A stretch of 30,659 nucleotides of DNA from Paratrimastix pyriformis (GCA_027972325.1 JAPMOS010000312.1:1-30659), one strand, 5' to 3'; counted from the first letter of the stretch, positions 7,876 to 18,185 are shown. A program made the numbers and translations. Notes: generated by a model from the sequence alone, not told the origin.

Positions 7876-9587
7876 CATGAGTGTCTGCCTGTGCCGCTTG
7901 GTGATTTTGCATGGTTCTGCCAACTCCTCCAGTGTTGTCGGCGTTCCCCATTCCACTTCCTTTTCTCGATACCTCCCCATCCCCTCACAATGGCCAACCC
8001 CTTCTTGTGCAAGATCCTCAGCATCCCCGACACCACCCCCGGCATCTTCTCCTTCGCGTGCAGTCTGACCCACTTCCCGGGGTTGTCCAGCAGGGGCTCA
8101 CTCGTCGTCCACAACTTTTGCAGCAGGGCTATCTCTTCACGGAGCATCACGCCACACCCTTGTTGGTCTGCCACCCTGCCCAGCAGTTGCGTGAGCACCA
8201 TCATGTCATGCACATCCACCGGGTCCTTGAGACCCATCCCACCCTCATCCTCCGGGAAGAAGAGCACCTCCGCCGGGTCGCATTTCCCCAAGCACCCACC
8301 AATCTCCCGAAATACTCGCGCATACCGCTGCTGCAGGATCTCAAGGTCCTTCTGCGGCATGGGACACTGCCTCGCAGTATATTGGAGGCATGTCGACACG
8401 CACTCGTTGATCATCTGCACCATCAACCTCGGGGGGACCTTCTTGTCCATCAGCCTGTGCAACCTCCCACACATTTTCTGGATGACCTTCTCCGTGTTGA
8501 TCTTCATGTTCATCTCCTCGTCAATCCAAATCCCCAGGTACCGGATGGCCCCACCCTTCTGCTGGACCTTGATGACTCGACCCTCACCCAGGTCCAGGTC
8601 CGTCTTGCTCTTCACCCCCACAGGTAGTCACACTTGGTCCACGACAGCTGCCCGCCTCCTCCACCCTTCCGTCTCACTGTGTTGACCAACCGTACCATCT
8701 GCTCCTTGGTTCGAGTGACAAGCATGACATCATCAGCAAAGGCAAGGACTTTCACCTTCCTTCCACTATCCAGGATATACCCACCTTCCTGCTTTCGCAC
8801 CTCCGCCAGCACTTCCTCCATGAATGAGATAAATAGCAGACATGAAAGCGGGTCCCCCTGACTGATGCCTCTCTCTATCTCATCGCTCTCGTCAGCCCGA
8901 AACCCGTGATGACTTTGGCCTTCCTCCCCTCGTACAGACTATCCACATACCTGATGAATGCCTCCACCCCATCCGTCTCAGTCCCTCCTCAGTGCGTCCA
9001 TGTCCACTGTATCATAGGCTTTTTGATATCTAACGAGCACGTGTGGAATTCCCTGCCTCCCATAATTTTCGCATCCGTCAACACTCCCATAATTTCTGCG
9101 ATTGGGGTCTCAATCCTCCTCCCTCTCAGAAACCCAAACTGCTCCTCCCCAAATACCTTCTTTGCACGCACCATTCTTTGAAACCGCGACGCCACCACCA
9201 CCTGCAACCCCTTCAAAAGACTTGTATCAAAGTGATTGGCCTTCTGCCTGCAGGGTCCCCGGGTGCTCTGTCTGCGACTTTGTGGCCATGAACACCGAGC
9301 TGACCTTGAGCTCCTGCGGCACCTCACCCGTTCCAACATCTCATTGTACCTCCTCCCCATCCACTCTTTGATCTCTTCCCACAGGCGTGGATCATCTCTG
9401 CCGTCACCCCATCCGGGCCCGCCGCCTTACCATCGGGGAGCGCTCCCAGGATTGTCTCAACATCATGCGTTGTGAGGGGGGCCATGATCACCCTCTCATC
9501 TTCCTGTGGCCTGCCTTCTGGCGCCCGCCCCAGCCCCGGGCCCGTCGGCATCACCCTCCTTGCCAGGTCCGCCATGGTATCCTCCAT
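7876..9587 (-). pseudogene. LINE copy 1, reverse transcriptase domain
   Basis: Blocks in order on the minus strand are: LPDGKAAGPDGVTAEMIHA (near 9480-9390), FGEEQFGFLRGRRIETPIAEIMG (near 9160-9080), SLDIKK (near 9030), RGISQGDPLSCLLFISF (8876-8826), VLAFADDVMLVT with the catalytic Asp pair (near 8750-8710), and YLGIWIDEEMNM in the thumb (near 8540-8500), then 200 more residues. It copies LINE RNA at the nicked target. The frame changes several times. One clear case is a T5 run near 9020-9024 where copy 2 has T6, which turns LDIKKAYDTV into another frame just at the first catalytic Asp. The copy is therefore dead. Confidence 0.92.
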
Positions 9588-10157
9588 CCATTCTTCACCG
9601 CCTCCGGATCTGTGACCACCTTGTCCACCTTTCCCTCCGCATTCTTCGTTGCATACGACGTCACCGGTGCCACCCCGTCTGTCATGATGCCCTTGTATAT
9701 GCGCTTGCGCTTCCCTTCCAACGCCCGATCCCTCTTCCTGTAGTGCACGCCTCTCATTTTGGCCAGCTGCTTCTGCATTTCCCTCCTCAGGCTCTGGTCC
9801 CTCTCCGCCATCGCCATCCGTCTCAGCTTCTTCATGCGATGGGGCTCATAATCCCTGTCTGTGTTGGCCACGTCCCGGAACCCAAACACCTTCCCCGCCG
9901 TCTCCCGCAGGATCCCACTCATCTGCTCGAACGACGGGTCCGCCCCCTTCTCCACCGCCTTCCGAAGCAATTCCGCCACTTTCTCCCGGTACGTGCGCAT
10001 CTTCTTCACCATCCCTTCATACTCATCCTTCCTCTTCTCACGCAGCAACGCGTCCAGGTCCGACCTGGACGGACAGATGGCCACCTTCCTCCGAGACGTC
10101 CCCGCCCATGCCGGCAACATGTTCCTCAAGTCAGTGACTATCATGTGATGGTCTTGT
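9588..10157 (-). pseudogene. LINE copy 1, end of APE endonuclease and linker to RT
   Basis: The frame read from about 10150 begins QDHHMIVTDL, the last conserved block (S-D-H) of APE-type LINE endonucleases. A 150-residue basic helical linker follows (DLDALLREKRKDEYEGMVKKMRTYREKVAELLRKAVEKG and similar) and leads into the RT. The catalytic N-terminal part of the endonuclease is missing, because LINE sequence stops at 10157 against the inverted-repeat arm. This establishes the LINE as an APE type rather than a restriction-like-endonuclease type. Confidence 0.75.
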
Positions 10158-11240
10158 GAGAATGAAGCCATGCGGCATGGGCACACAGGCCCGCCCAGAC
10201 TCATCACCACGCAGCTCAGTCGTGGTGTGTGCCAGGACGCATTCAAGGGCATGATGAGCACACAGGTCCGCCCTGAAATATCACCACACTGGTCACTGGT
10301 GGTGCTGATGATAGTATTGGTGTGACTGGTGTGAGAATGCACACCAAAGGGCATGTGGGCACACTCAGGTCCCCCCCGAGACGCCTCAAGCAGTCAAGCA
10401 GCTGCCCTGGTGTGTCAGGACGCATTCAAGGGCAGGATGAGCACACCGGCCCGGCCTGAAACATCACCACACTGGTGGTGCTGATGATAGTGTTGGTGTG
10501 AGAGTGTACACCAGAGGACATGTGGGGGTCACTCAGGCCCGCCCCCCGACGCATCAAACAGGTGTCCCGGTGTGTCAGGACCCAATCAAGGCATGATGCA
10601 CACAGGCTCGCCCTGAGCAACGCCACACACTGATGGTGCGTGGTGGCGGTGGTGCTGTGATGATGCTGCCGGTGTGAGAGTGCATCCAAGGGCATGTTAA
10701 GCGCACTCCGGCCCGCCCCCAGACGACGGTGTGCCAGGACATACCAGGACATGATGAGCACACAGGCCCGTCCCGAAATATCACCACTCTGGTGGCGCTG
10801 GGTGATGGTGTTGGTGTGATGCTGCTGCTGGTGTGAGAATGCACACCAGAGGGCATGTGGGCACACTCAGGCCCGCCCTGAGACGCCTCAAGCAGTCAAG
10901 CAGCTGCCCTGGTGTGTCAGGACGCGTTCAAGGGTATGATGGGCACACAGGCCCGCCCTGAAATATCACCACACTGGTGCTAATGATAGTGTTGGTGTGA
11001 GGAGGGACATGTGGGCGCACTCAGTCCCGTCCCCAGACGCATCAAACAGGTAGGACAGGATGAGCACACAGGCCCGCCCTAGCAACGCCACGCACCGATG
11101 GCGCGAGGGTGGTTGTGATGCTGTGATGATGCTGCCGGTGTGAGAGTGCATCCAGGCATGTTGGGCGCACTCAGGCCCGCCCCAGACGATGGTGTGCCAG
11201 GACATATCCCAGGACATGATGAGCACACAGGCCCGTCCCG
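10158..11240 (+). repeat. Satellite array with a CACACAGGCCCGCCC-type box (left arm)
   Basis: About fourteen copies of a 15-bp G+C-rich box occur here, alternating between a CACACAGGCCCGCCCTGAAATATC form and a CACTCAGGCCCGCCCTGAGACGC form. They lie in larger units of roughly 160-190 bp joined by GGTGGTGCTGATGATAG and GTGTGTCAGGACGC linkers. No frame is conserved through the units. The same array, inverted, is at 20330-21428. Confidence 0.85.
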
Positions 11241-12422
11241 GAAAAAGCACCAATCCTTGGTGCTGCTGCCGTGCAGCAGTGCACACCAGAGGGCAGCAGG
11301 GCGCCCTCAAGAACACCCACCCCGAGCAATGTGGGTGTGGGTGCAGGCCGAACGTGCAAAGACACATCGCACGGCACCGCCCTTCACTGTGGTCGTGAAG
11401 ACATGTGGGTAAATATACCCCTGTCGAGAGATCCACCCGTCGGGGTGTAAACTATCCCACCTCGGTGCTGGGAGTCCATCAACACACCGGGAAATATGGG
11501 CACCCAAGCATATGAGAGCATCAGCAAGCAGCGCGGGTGATCAACACAACTGGCTGAGAAACATATCAAGGTAAAGCCAGCGGCGGTGCAAGCATGCCCA
11601 GTCTCAGTATTGGGTTGATGGTCATGGGTAAACACAGGAAAGAAAACCATCAATCCCTGGTGCCGGTGCGTCCAATGTACCACAAGGAAAGGAGGACCAG
11701 CACCGACCCTCAGGTGTGGAGAGGATCCACTGAGGAAAGAAGTGGAAACTATTAGGCTTGCTGGCGGTCAGTGAACTATCTTTATTCTCTAGCAGTGCCG
11801 AAGTCCCAAAGTTTTCTGACCCCGACCGCCAGCTTCCAAACGTGGGACCCGTGGGTGCAGCAGTCTGTGCGCCTGTCCCTGACATGCTCTTACCGAGAGG
11901 ATGTCTTTTCTCGGGATCTGGTCTCGCGTGAGAGTGGTCTGTGTGAGCATCGGTGCCTGGTGTGGGCGCGGACCAGCACAGGTTCGCCAAACCAAATGCT
12001 TTCAGTCATGCATGTCCGTGTGTGAGGTGTAATCCCCAACGGGCAGGACAACCCCCAACGGGGAGCAGAAATGCTTGACCCCGCTGTGGGAACCACGGTC
12101 AAGTGCACAGTCCTCAGTCTCGTTTGTGAAGGGACAGAGTGACCCCAAGCAGGAGTGATTGCAATGGGTCCAAGACAGGGGTGCTCGCCCTCCCGGGACG
12201 GAGCCCCCCCTCATGTCTCTTGGAGGTGGGGATGGGATGAGACGGAGTGATGGGCAGTGACTGGAAGGTGCACATGGTGTGGGAAGTACGCAGCCAGAGA
12301 GTGTCACCCAAAGAGGAAGGAGAGAGAACATCTGAACTTTCCCTCTGCTGCTGTGAAGGCAGTCGGGCCCCATCTTGCCGCGCCTGAAAGTTGCCGGGGT
12401 ATTTGTATCGCCACCGGCCATA
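11241..12422 (+). other. Single-copy part of the left arm, no gene seen
   Basis: No coding frame here is kept in the inverted copy (19100-20330). Two perfect hairpins are conserved in both arms: CTGCTGC-CGT-GCAGCAG at 11263-11279 and GGGTA-AATA-TACCC at 11407-11420. An AATAAA on the minus strand near 11775-11785 is also kept in the other arm, which could be a polyadenylation signal, but no transcript can be assigned to it. Confidence 0.5.
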
Positions 12423-13320
12423 GGCGCTTCCTCCCCCCCTCACTGGGGTGTTGATTGTGGGCAGCACTGCCCATTTTCGGGGCCCCACTTCTATAGCGCC
12501 GGACCCCTGGGGCGCTCTTCCCGTGCCCCACCGGTGGGGGCCCCGGGGGGGTGAGGGCGGCAGTTGGTGCCGCTCCCTTCTGGTTGTTGCGATGACCGAG
12601 GAGACTGGATGGCCCGCAGATCCAAGGCCAGATGCAGACCCCCGCCTCGAGGGGGTGGACAACCCTGGTGTGTATGGTCGAAGTAGAGAACGCGACCGTG
12701 GGGCCTATATGTCCTGGAAGCTCGCGATCCTGGACTTGAGGAAAAGACGGACCAGTTCCTTAGAACACGTCTCCTCATCTTGGGGGACATTTGTTTGGAC
12801 GTCATGCTCCTCCCGCCCCGCGCGGGGTGGTGGTCCAGGCCCGTCGTGCACACGCAGTTTCCCTCATTTCAATCCAAACGTATTTCCTGTGGGAAAGAGC
12901 AACGGGGAGTGTTTCCCTCGGTTCCGAAAGGGTATAAGACCTCTGAAACATGGTGTGGCGACGGCCGCCATGCTTCCATGTGGGACATGAAGTCCGTAAC
13001 GAGTCATCGTGTCTCTCGCGTCTCCGATTCGAAACCGGGGAGTTGGCTGTTCCCCTGGTGCGCGCCCAAAATAGGTGAAGCTCCTCTCCTGTAACCGCCT
13101 ATGAACACATGAGACGACTCCCCCCACGCGGTCGAGAAAATGACGGGCCAGTGTGTCGAAAGAAGCACGTGTGGGGAGAAGCTCGCAGTGGGCGTCGTTG
13201 TAAAATCCTGCGAGTTGTGCCGCAGAAACCGCGCCTGTATGCCCGCAGATCATCCGGGGCCATGAGTCGGCTCCCGGATCGACCGGGATCGTGGTGGACA
13301 TGGGACCTCCTGCCTTGCTA

Positions 13321-13362
13321 CGCGACAACATGGGCCCCACAGGTACGCGACAACATGGGCCA
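13321..13362 (+). repeat. Minisatellite CGCGACAACATGGGCC, 2 copies
   Basis: Two copies of the 16-bp unit are separated by a short CCACAGGTA spacer. The same site holds three copies in U2 (15129-15180) and four diverged copies in the right arm (18186-18262). Confidence 0.8.
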
Positions 13363-13590
13363 CGCGAAGATGGTCGAAGTCAAACGTTCTGGCCGAAGTG
13401 GGAGGTTTGCCCTCTGGCAGGCCCGAGCCAAAGACTGGCCAGGGAATGAAGAGGGCGACGTGAAGATGCCAAGCGCAGACCCACAAGACCACTGAGTGGG
13501 TCCGCAGTGTCTGACATGGGCAGAAGAGAGACTCCCAGCATTGCATTTCCGAGATCCTCTAAGCCGCCTGTCAAATGACGCTGGTGATGA

Positions 13591-13980
13591 AATTCCTTCA
13601 AAGGAATTGAACAGACTGTATGAAAAAGTTTGTTGGTGTGCCCAACAAGGACCGTGGGGTCGATAGAACAGAGTATCGAACTGATTCGTCAGCCCTTTCG
13701 ACGAGAGACCAATGAATAAATTCCTTCAAAGGAATTAAGCAGACTGTATGAAAAAGTTTGTTGGTGTGCCCAACAAGGACCGTGGGGTCGATAGAACAGA
13801 GTATCGAACTGATTCGCCAGCCCTTTCGAACGCAAAGTCAGATAGACCAGTGAATAAATTCCTTCAAAGGAATTAAACAGACTGTCCAACATAGGTTGCT
13901 GGCATGTGGAATGAGCCCCGTGGGGCCGAATGAGCAGAGTATCAAACTGATTCGCCCAAAACGTGACGTCGTGGTCTGGT
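13591..13980 (+). repeat. Three tandem 130-bp repeats, each with strong hairpins
   Basis: AATTCCTTCAAAGGAATT, an 8-bp perfect stem with a 2-nt loop, recurs at 13591, 13719 and 13857, spaced 128 and 138 bp. The first two units each add TTGTTGG-TGTGC-CCAACAA and TCGATA-GAACAGAG-TATCGA. All units end in a CTGATTCG block. The third unit keeps the first hairpin but has a different middle. U2 repeats the set from 15408; the right arm has two units (17677 and 17817). No protein or tRNA is recognised; a structured RNA or protein-binding array is possible. Confidence 0.75.
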
Positions 13981-14232
13981 GGGTCTGTCCGCGAATGGGT
14001 GTGTCATGGTTGCTTTGAAACTGAACAGACACCTCAAGCACGCATCCTTCGTCCCGAAGCAATGAGTATTCCAGCGCATGTCGCGGTGACCAGGCAACAA
14101 CGAATAGTGCCATTCCAAAGGAACTGCGGCGAGACCCCACTCGAATGTCTTTGCGGTTGATGGCGCAAATCAGCCCAAGCCCAACGAGCGAAGTCAGTTC
14201 AAAGTTGCAAACCACCAGCGCCCCCGGTCATT

Positions 14233-16050
14233 GGCGCTTCCTCACCCCCTCACTGGGGTCTTGATTGTGGTCAGCACTGCCCATTTTCGGGGCCCCACTT
14301 CTATAGCGCCGGACCCCTGGGGCGCTTCTTCCCGTGCCCCACCGGTGGGGGCCCTTGGGGGTGAGGGCGGCAGTTGGTGCCGCTCCCTTCTGGTTGTTTG
14401 CGATGACCGAGGAGACTGGATGGCCCGCAAATCCAAGGCCAGATGCAGACCCCCGCCACGAGGGGGTGGACAACCTTGGTGTGTATGGTCGAAGTAGAGA
14501 ACTCGACCGTGGGGCCTATATGACCTGGAAGCTCGCGATCCTGGACTTGAGGAAAAGACGGACCAGTTCCTTAGAACACGTCTCCTCATCTTGGGGGACA
14601 TTTGTTTGGACGTCATGCTCCTCCCGCCCCGCGCGGGGTGGTGGCCCAGGCCCGTCGTGCACACGCAGTTTCCCTCATTTCAATCCAAACGTATTTCCTG
14701 TGGGAAAGAGCAACGGGGAGTGTTTCCCTCGGTTCCGAAAGGGTATAAGACCTCCGAAACATGGTGTGGCGACCGCCATGCTTCCATGTGGGACATGAAG
14801 TCCGTAACGAGTCATCGTGTCTCTCGCGTCTCCGATTCGAAACCGGGGAGTTGGCTGTTCCCCTGGTGCGCGCCCAAAATAGGTGAAGCTCCTCTCCTGT
14901 AACCGCCTATGAACACATGAGACGACTCCCCTCACGCGGTCGAGAAAATGACGGGCCAGTGTGTCGAAAGAAGCACGTGTGGGGAGAAGCTCGCAGTGTG
15001 CGTCGTTGTAAAATCCTGCGAGTTGTGCCGCAGAAACCGCGCCTGTATGCCCGCAGATCATCCGGGGCCATGAGTCGGCTCCCGGATCGACCGGGATCGT
15101 GGTGGACATGGGACCTCCTGCCTTGCTACGCGACAACATGGGCCCCGCGACAACATGGGCCACGCGACAACATGGACCACGCGAAGATGGTCGAAGTCAA
15201 ACGTTCTGGCCGAAGTGGGAGGTTTGCCCTCTGGCAGGCCCGAGCCAAAGACTGGCCAGGGAATGAAGAGGGCGACGTGAAGATGCCAAGCGCAGACCCA
15301 CCAGACCACTGAGTGGGTCCGCAGTGTCTGACATGGGCAGAAGAGAGACTCCCAGCATTGCATTTCCGAGATCCTCTAAGCCGCCTGTCAAATGACGCTG
15401 GTGATGAAATTCCTTCAAAGGAATTGAACAGACTGTATGAAAAAGTTTGTTGGTGTGCCCAACAAGGACCGTGGGGTCGATAGAACAGAGTATCGAACTG
15501 ATTCGTCAGCCCTTTCGACGAGAGACCAATGAATCAATTCCTTCAAAGGAATTAAGCAGACTGTATGAAAAAGTTTGTTGGTGTGCCCAACAAGGACCGT
15601 GGGGTCGATAGAACAGAGTATCGAACTGATTCGCCAGCCCTTTCGAACGCAAAGTCAGATAGACCCAGTGAATAAATTCCTTCAAAGGAATTAAACAGAC
15701 TGTCCAACATAGGTTGCTGGCATGTGGAATGAGCCCCGTGGGGCCGAATGAGCAGAGTATCAAACTGATTCGCCCAAAACGTGACGTCGTGGTCTGGTGG
15801 GTCTGTCCGCGAATGGGTGTGTCATGGTTGCTTTGAAACTGAACAGACACCTCAAGCACGCATCCTTCGTCCCGAAGCAATGAGTATTCCAGCGCATGTC
15901 GCGGTGACCAGGCAACAACGAATAGTGCCATTCCAAAGGAACTGCGGCGAGACCCCACTCGAATGTCTTTGCGGTTGATGGCGCAAATCAGCCCAAGCCC
16001 AACGAGCGAAGTCAGTTCAAAGTTGCAAACCACCAGCGCCCCCGGTCATT
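14233..16050 (+). repeat. 1.82-kb tandem unit U2
   Basis: This is a near-identical copy of U1 (12423-14232), in direct orientation, differing by scattered substitutions and by short indels in G/C runs. It has three minisatellite copies against two in U1. It belongs to the centre between the two inverted arms, so it has no partner in the right arm. Confidence 0.93.
15129..15180 (+). repeat. Minisatellite CGCGACAACATGGGCC, 3 copies
   Basis: Three direct copies with no spacers; the third has GGACC in place of GGGCC. This is the U2 version of 13321-13362. Confidence 0.8.
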
Positions 16051-16577
16051 GGCGCTTCCTCACCCCCTCACTGGGGTCTTGATTGTGGTCAGCACTGCCC
16101 ATTTTCGGGGCCCCACTTCTATAGCGCCGGACCCCTGGGCGCTCTTCCCGTGCCCCACCGGTGGGGCCCCGGGGTGAGGGCGGCAGTTGGTGCCGCTCCC
16201 TTCTGGTTGTTTGCGATGACCGAGGAGACTGGATGGCCCGCAAATCCAAGGCCAGATGCAGACCCCCGCCACGAGGGGGTGGACAACCTTGGTGTGTATG
16301 GTCGAAGTAGAGAACTCGACCGTGGGGCCTATATGACCTGGAAGCTCGCGATCCTGGACTTGAGGAAAAGACGGACCAGTTCCTTAGAACACGTCTCCTC
16401 ATCTTGGGGGACATTTGTTTGGACGTCATGCTCCTCCCGCCCCGCGCGGGGTGGTGGTCCAGGCCCGTCGTGCACACGCAGTTTCCCTCATTTCAATCCA
16501 AACGTATTTCCTGTGGGAAAGAGCAACGGGGAGTGTTTCCCTCGGTTCCGAAAGGGTATAAGACCTCCGAAACATGG
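16051..16577 (+). repeat. Partial tandem unit U3, cut by a TIR element
   Basis: It matches the first 527 bp of U2 up to GAAACATGG and then switches abruptly to the terminal inverted repeat at 16578. It shares CTTGATTGTGGTC with U2, so it arose with U2 and was later interrupted or truncated there. Confidence 0.9.
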
Positions 16578-16659
16578 TTCTCCTTCACGAGTTCGGAGAA
16601 CGAGGGACAGCCTTCGTGGGATAGCCCCAAACAAACCCAAACCAAGACAGAGTGAACAC
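16578..16659 (+). repeat. Left 82-bp terminal inverted repeat of E1
   Basis: It matches 21832-21913 in reverse complement at every position I compared. It contains the GTGGGATAGCC and CCCCAAACAAACCC blocks that recur in the ends of the neighbouring unit E2. Confidence 0.85.
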
Positions 16660-16755
16660 TTGCACAGCAAGCACGCAAAACGGCACTGACATCCAAAAAA
16701 TTTATCAAAAAGAATTTGACATGTCATGTCAGTGCCGGCAGTCGACTTGTCCTTT
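16625..16755 (+). repeat. 131-bp subterminal core, copy 1
   Basis: This core matches the reverse complement of 23629-23759 with one or two differences. It contains its own small inverted repeat, CGGCACTGACAT at 16681-16692 against ATGTCAGTGCCG at 16726-16737, around an A/T-rich middle. It looks like a small foldback or a transposase-binding subterminal block. Confidence 0.85.
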
Positions 16756-17331
16756 TGCGCAATAAGCAAATCGCAACGCAAGTTTTTATCCCGGGGTTCT
16801 CGTGTTTCTTGTTTTTATCTTATTTTCGAATAGTTTCTCGAGAGCCCTGAAGACTATGGATTTTGTTTTTTGTTGGAGGTTTGGAATGATCTGAGAGATG
16901 TCGGCAAAGTGCCGCTCCCCTGCGCTATGAAAGCCCGGGCCGTTTCTCAACTGAGTTTTCAAGGCCTCTATGTTCACTTTTCCACCCCTGTCTTGTAGAC
17001 TGGAACGACTGATCTCATTGATCAACTCATCCCGTCTCTCTCCTCCCCACACTCTCGTGGGACGCCTGGTTTGACTTTATGAGGGTGGCAGGTCACTTTG
17101 GAGGACGTTCCCACCCTACCGACAGGGCTGGAGAAGAATGAGCCCATCTCGCCTGGAATCTGGAACCTCCCTCCCGAGTCTGTGACGTCACGGAACACTC
17201 CTTGTATTTTTATTCTTTTTGAAACACAAAAACCGGAAGGAAACAAAACTTCCAACACACAGATCACGAAAACGAAACGGGAAGGGCACAGAGAAAGATA
17301 GTCGTGATTCCCTTTTCGTGGCAGTCCTGCG
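16756..17331. other. A/T-richer spacer at the centre of the inverted repeat
   Basis: The base composition drops in G+C compared with its neighbours and the segment has no second copy in the window. It contains a short minus-strand frame (16786-17052) and otherwise nothing I recognise. It separates the subterminal core of E1 from the inner end of the right arm. Confidence 0.6.
16786..17052 (-). CDS. Short unrecognised frame, possibly an exon remnant
   Basis: The frame gives 88 residues with ordinary protein-like composition, for example RDELINEISRSSLQDRGGKVN and FADISQIIPNLQQKTKSIVFRALEKLF. It differs from the Pro/Arg/Gly-rich shadow frames around it. It could be an exon or remnant of a protein once encoded by E1. 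No family is recognised and no start or splice signals are clear, so it may be non-coding. Confidence 0.25.
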   Translation of the reverse strand: MWGGERRDELINEISRSSLQDRGGKVNIEALKTQLRNGPGFHSAGERHFADISQIIPNLQQKTKSIVFRALEKLFENKIKTRNTRTPG

Positions 17332-17589
17332 TGCAACTTCAAACTGGCTGGGCTGGTTGGGCTTGGGCCGATTTGCGCCACTCACCGCAAAGCGCCACTA
17401 AGATGGTTGGTTGGGTTGGCGCACACCAGCGTTCGAACGCCACCGCTCGCTTGTGGCCTCTTCTGTTGCATTGGGGAATACTCATTGCTTCGTGTGACGA
17501 GGGTTCTCAAGATGCCCTTTTCGTATTGTCTGCTTATATTTTTAAAACAACTAATTCGCTGACAATCACACCAGACCACCGCGTTTCGT

Positions 17590-17834
17590 TTTGGGCGGAA
17601 TCAGTTTGATACTCTGTTCCTTCGGCCCCACGGGGCTCGTTCGACTCGCCCGCAACCTCTGTTGGACAGTCTGTTTAATTCCTTTGAAGGAATTTTATTC
17701 ACTGGTCTCTCTGACTTTGCGGTCGAAAGGGCTGGCGAATCAGTTCGATACTCTGCTCGTTCGACCGCACAGTGCTCGTTCGGCAGACCAAACAAACTTT
17801 TGCATACAGTCTGTTTAATTCCTTTGAAGGAATT
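17590..17834 (-). repeat. Two hairpin-bearing repeats of the right arm
   Basis: AATTCCTTTGAAGGAATT at 17677-17694 and 17817-17834 is the inverted counterpart of the hairpins in the left arm, 140 bp apart. The first hairpin is perfectly kept; the TTGTTGG and TCGATA hairpins are partly eroded. Confidence 0.75.
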
Positions 17835-18185
17835 TCATCACCAGCGTCGTTTGACAGGCGGCTTAGAGGATCTCGGAAATGCTGGTGGTCTCTCTTCTGC
17901 CCATGTCTCAGACACTGCGGACCCACTCAGTCTGTAGAAACACCTGGTTGGCAAATATTTCACGCCTAAACCCTTCATGGTTTTTCAGGCTCGAACAATG
18001 AGATGAATGCAATGCTGGGTTCGTCTGTGCATTCGTTCTTGCTCTGGGTCCACGTCAGTGGATGACCTCCGCTATCAGCTTTTGGTCCACGTGTGAGCCC
18101 TCTTCTTTCCCTGGCCAGTCGTTGTCTCGGGCCTGCCAGAGGGCGAACCTCCCACTTAGCCAGACCGTTTGCACTTCGACCATCT

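Larger units (their letters stand above)
1792..10157 (-). mobile_element. LINE copy 1 (non-LTR retrotransposon, APE-RT-RNase H-methyltransferase-like), with two insertions
   Basis: Read on the minus strand, this is a non-LTR retrotransposon about 5.1 kb long once its two insertions (2695-4979 and 5872-6808) are set aside. Order from 10157 downwards: C-terminal tail of an APE-type endonuclease (DHHMIVTDL), linker, reverse transcriptase, charged linker, RNase H, zinc motif, C-terminal domain, 3' UTR and a (CA)n tail at 1792-1810. The 5' part (ORF1 and most of the endonuclease) is missing; the copy stops exactly where the outer edge of the large inverted repeat begins. Frameshifts, mostly in homopolymers, interrupt the RT part. 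The closest known clades are those with APE and RNase H (I, Tad, LOA, Ingi and relatives), but the clade cannot be fixed by eye. Confidence 0.93.
10158..14209 (+). repeat. Left arm of a giant imperfect inverted repeat
   Basis: This 4.05-kb arm matches the reverse complement of 17332-21428 along its whole length. Anchors in order: GAGAATGAA at 10158 with 21420-21428; 11407-11560 with 20030-20165; 11773-12100 with 19430-19780; 12423-13110 with 18430-19100; 13321-13500 with 18090-18262; 13591-13980 with 17590-17834; and AAGTTGCA at 14202-14209 with 17332-17339. Identity is high but with many small length differences. Both strands of the arm have fairly long open frames, but these do not survive between copies, so I read the arm as non-coding. 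Confidence 0.92.
12423..14232 (+). repeat. 1.81-kb tandem unit U1
   Basis: The unit begins GGCGCTTCCTC and ends before the next GGCGCTTCCTC. It is followed by U2 (14233-16050) and a partial U3 (16051-16577). U1 shares small features with the right arm (for example GTGTTGATTGTGGGC) that U2 and U3 lack. U1 is therefore the parental unit of the arm, and U2 and U3 are later copies. It carries a G/C-rich head, a CGCGACAACATGGGCC minisatellite and the hairpin-bearing 130-bp repeats. Confidence 0.92.

Noticed and set aside
12448-12990. Open frames of 140-208 codons present in U1, U2, U3 and the right arm
   Set aside because: The copies differ by indels that are not multiples of three in the G/C run near 12540 and at GTTGTTGCG versus GTTGTTTGCG, so no single frame is kept. 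Both strands are open and the product has no protein-like pattern.
13020-13060. GATTCGAAACCGGGG as a tRNA T-arm
   Set aside because: No acceptor stem, anticodon arm or A box is found at the right distance on either strand.
13591-13874. CRISPR-like regular palindromic repeats
   Set aside because: There are only three units of 130 bp with related, not unique, spacers, in clearly eukaryotic repeat DNA and without cas genes.
17860-17890. GATCTCGGAAATGCTGG, similar to part of 5S rRNA
   Set aside because: Only about ten bases agree; the rest of the 5S sequence and its internal control region are absent, and the piece is part of the repeated arm.
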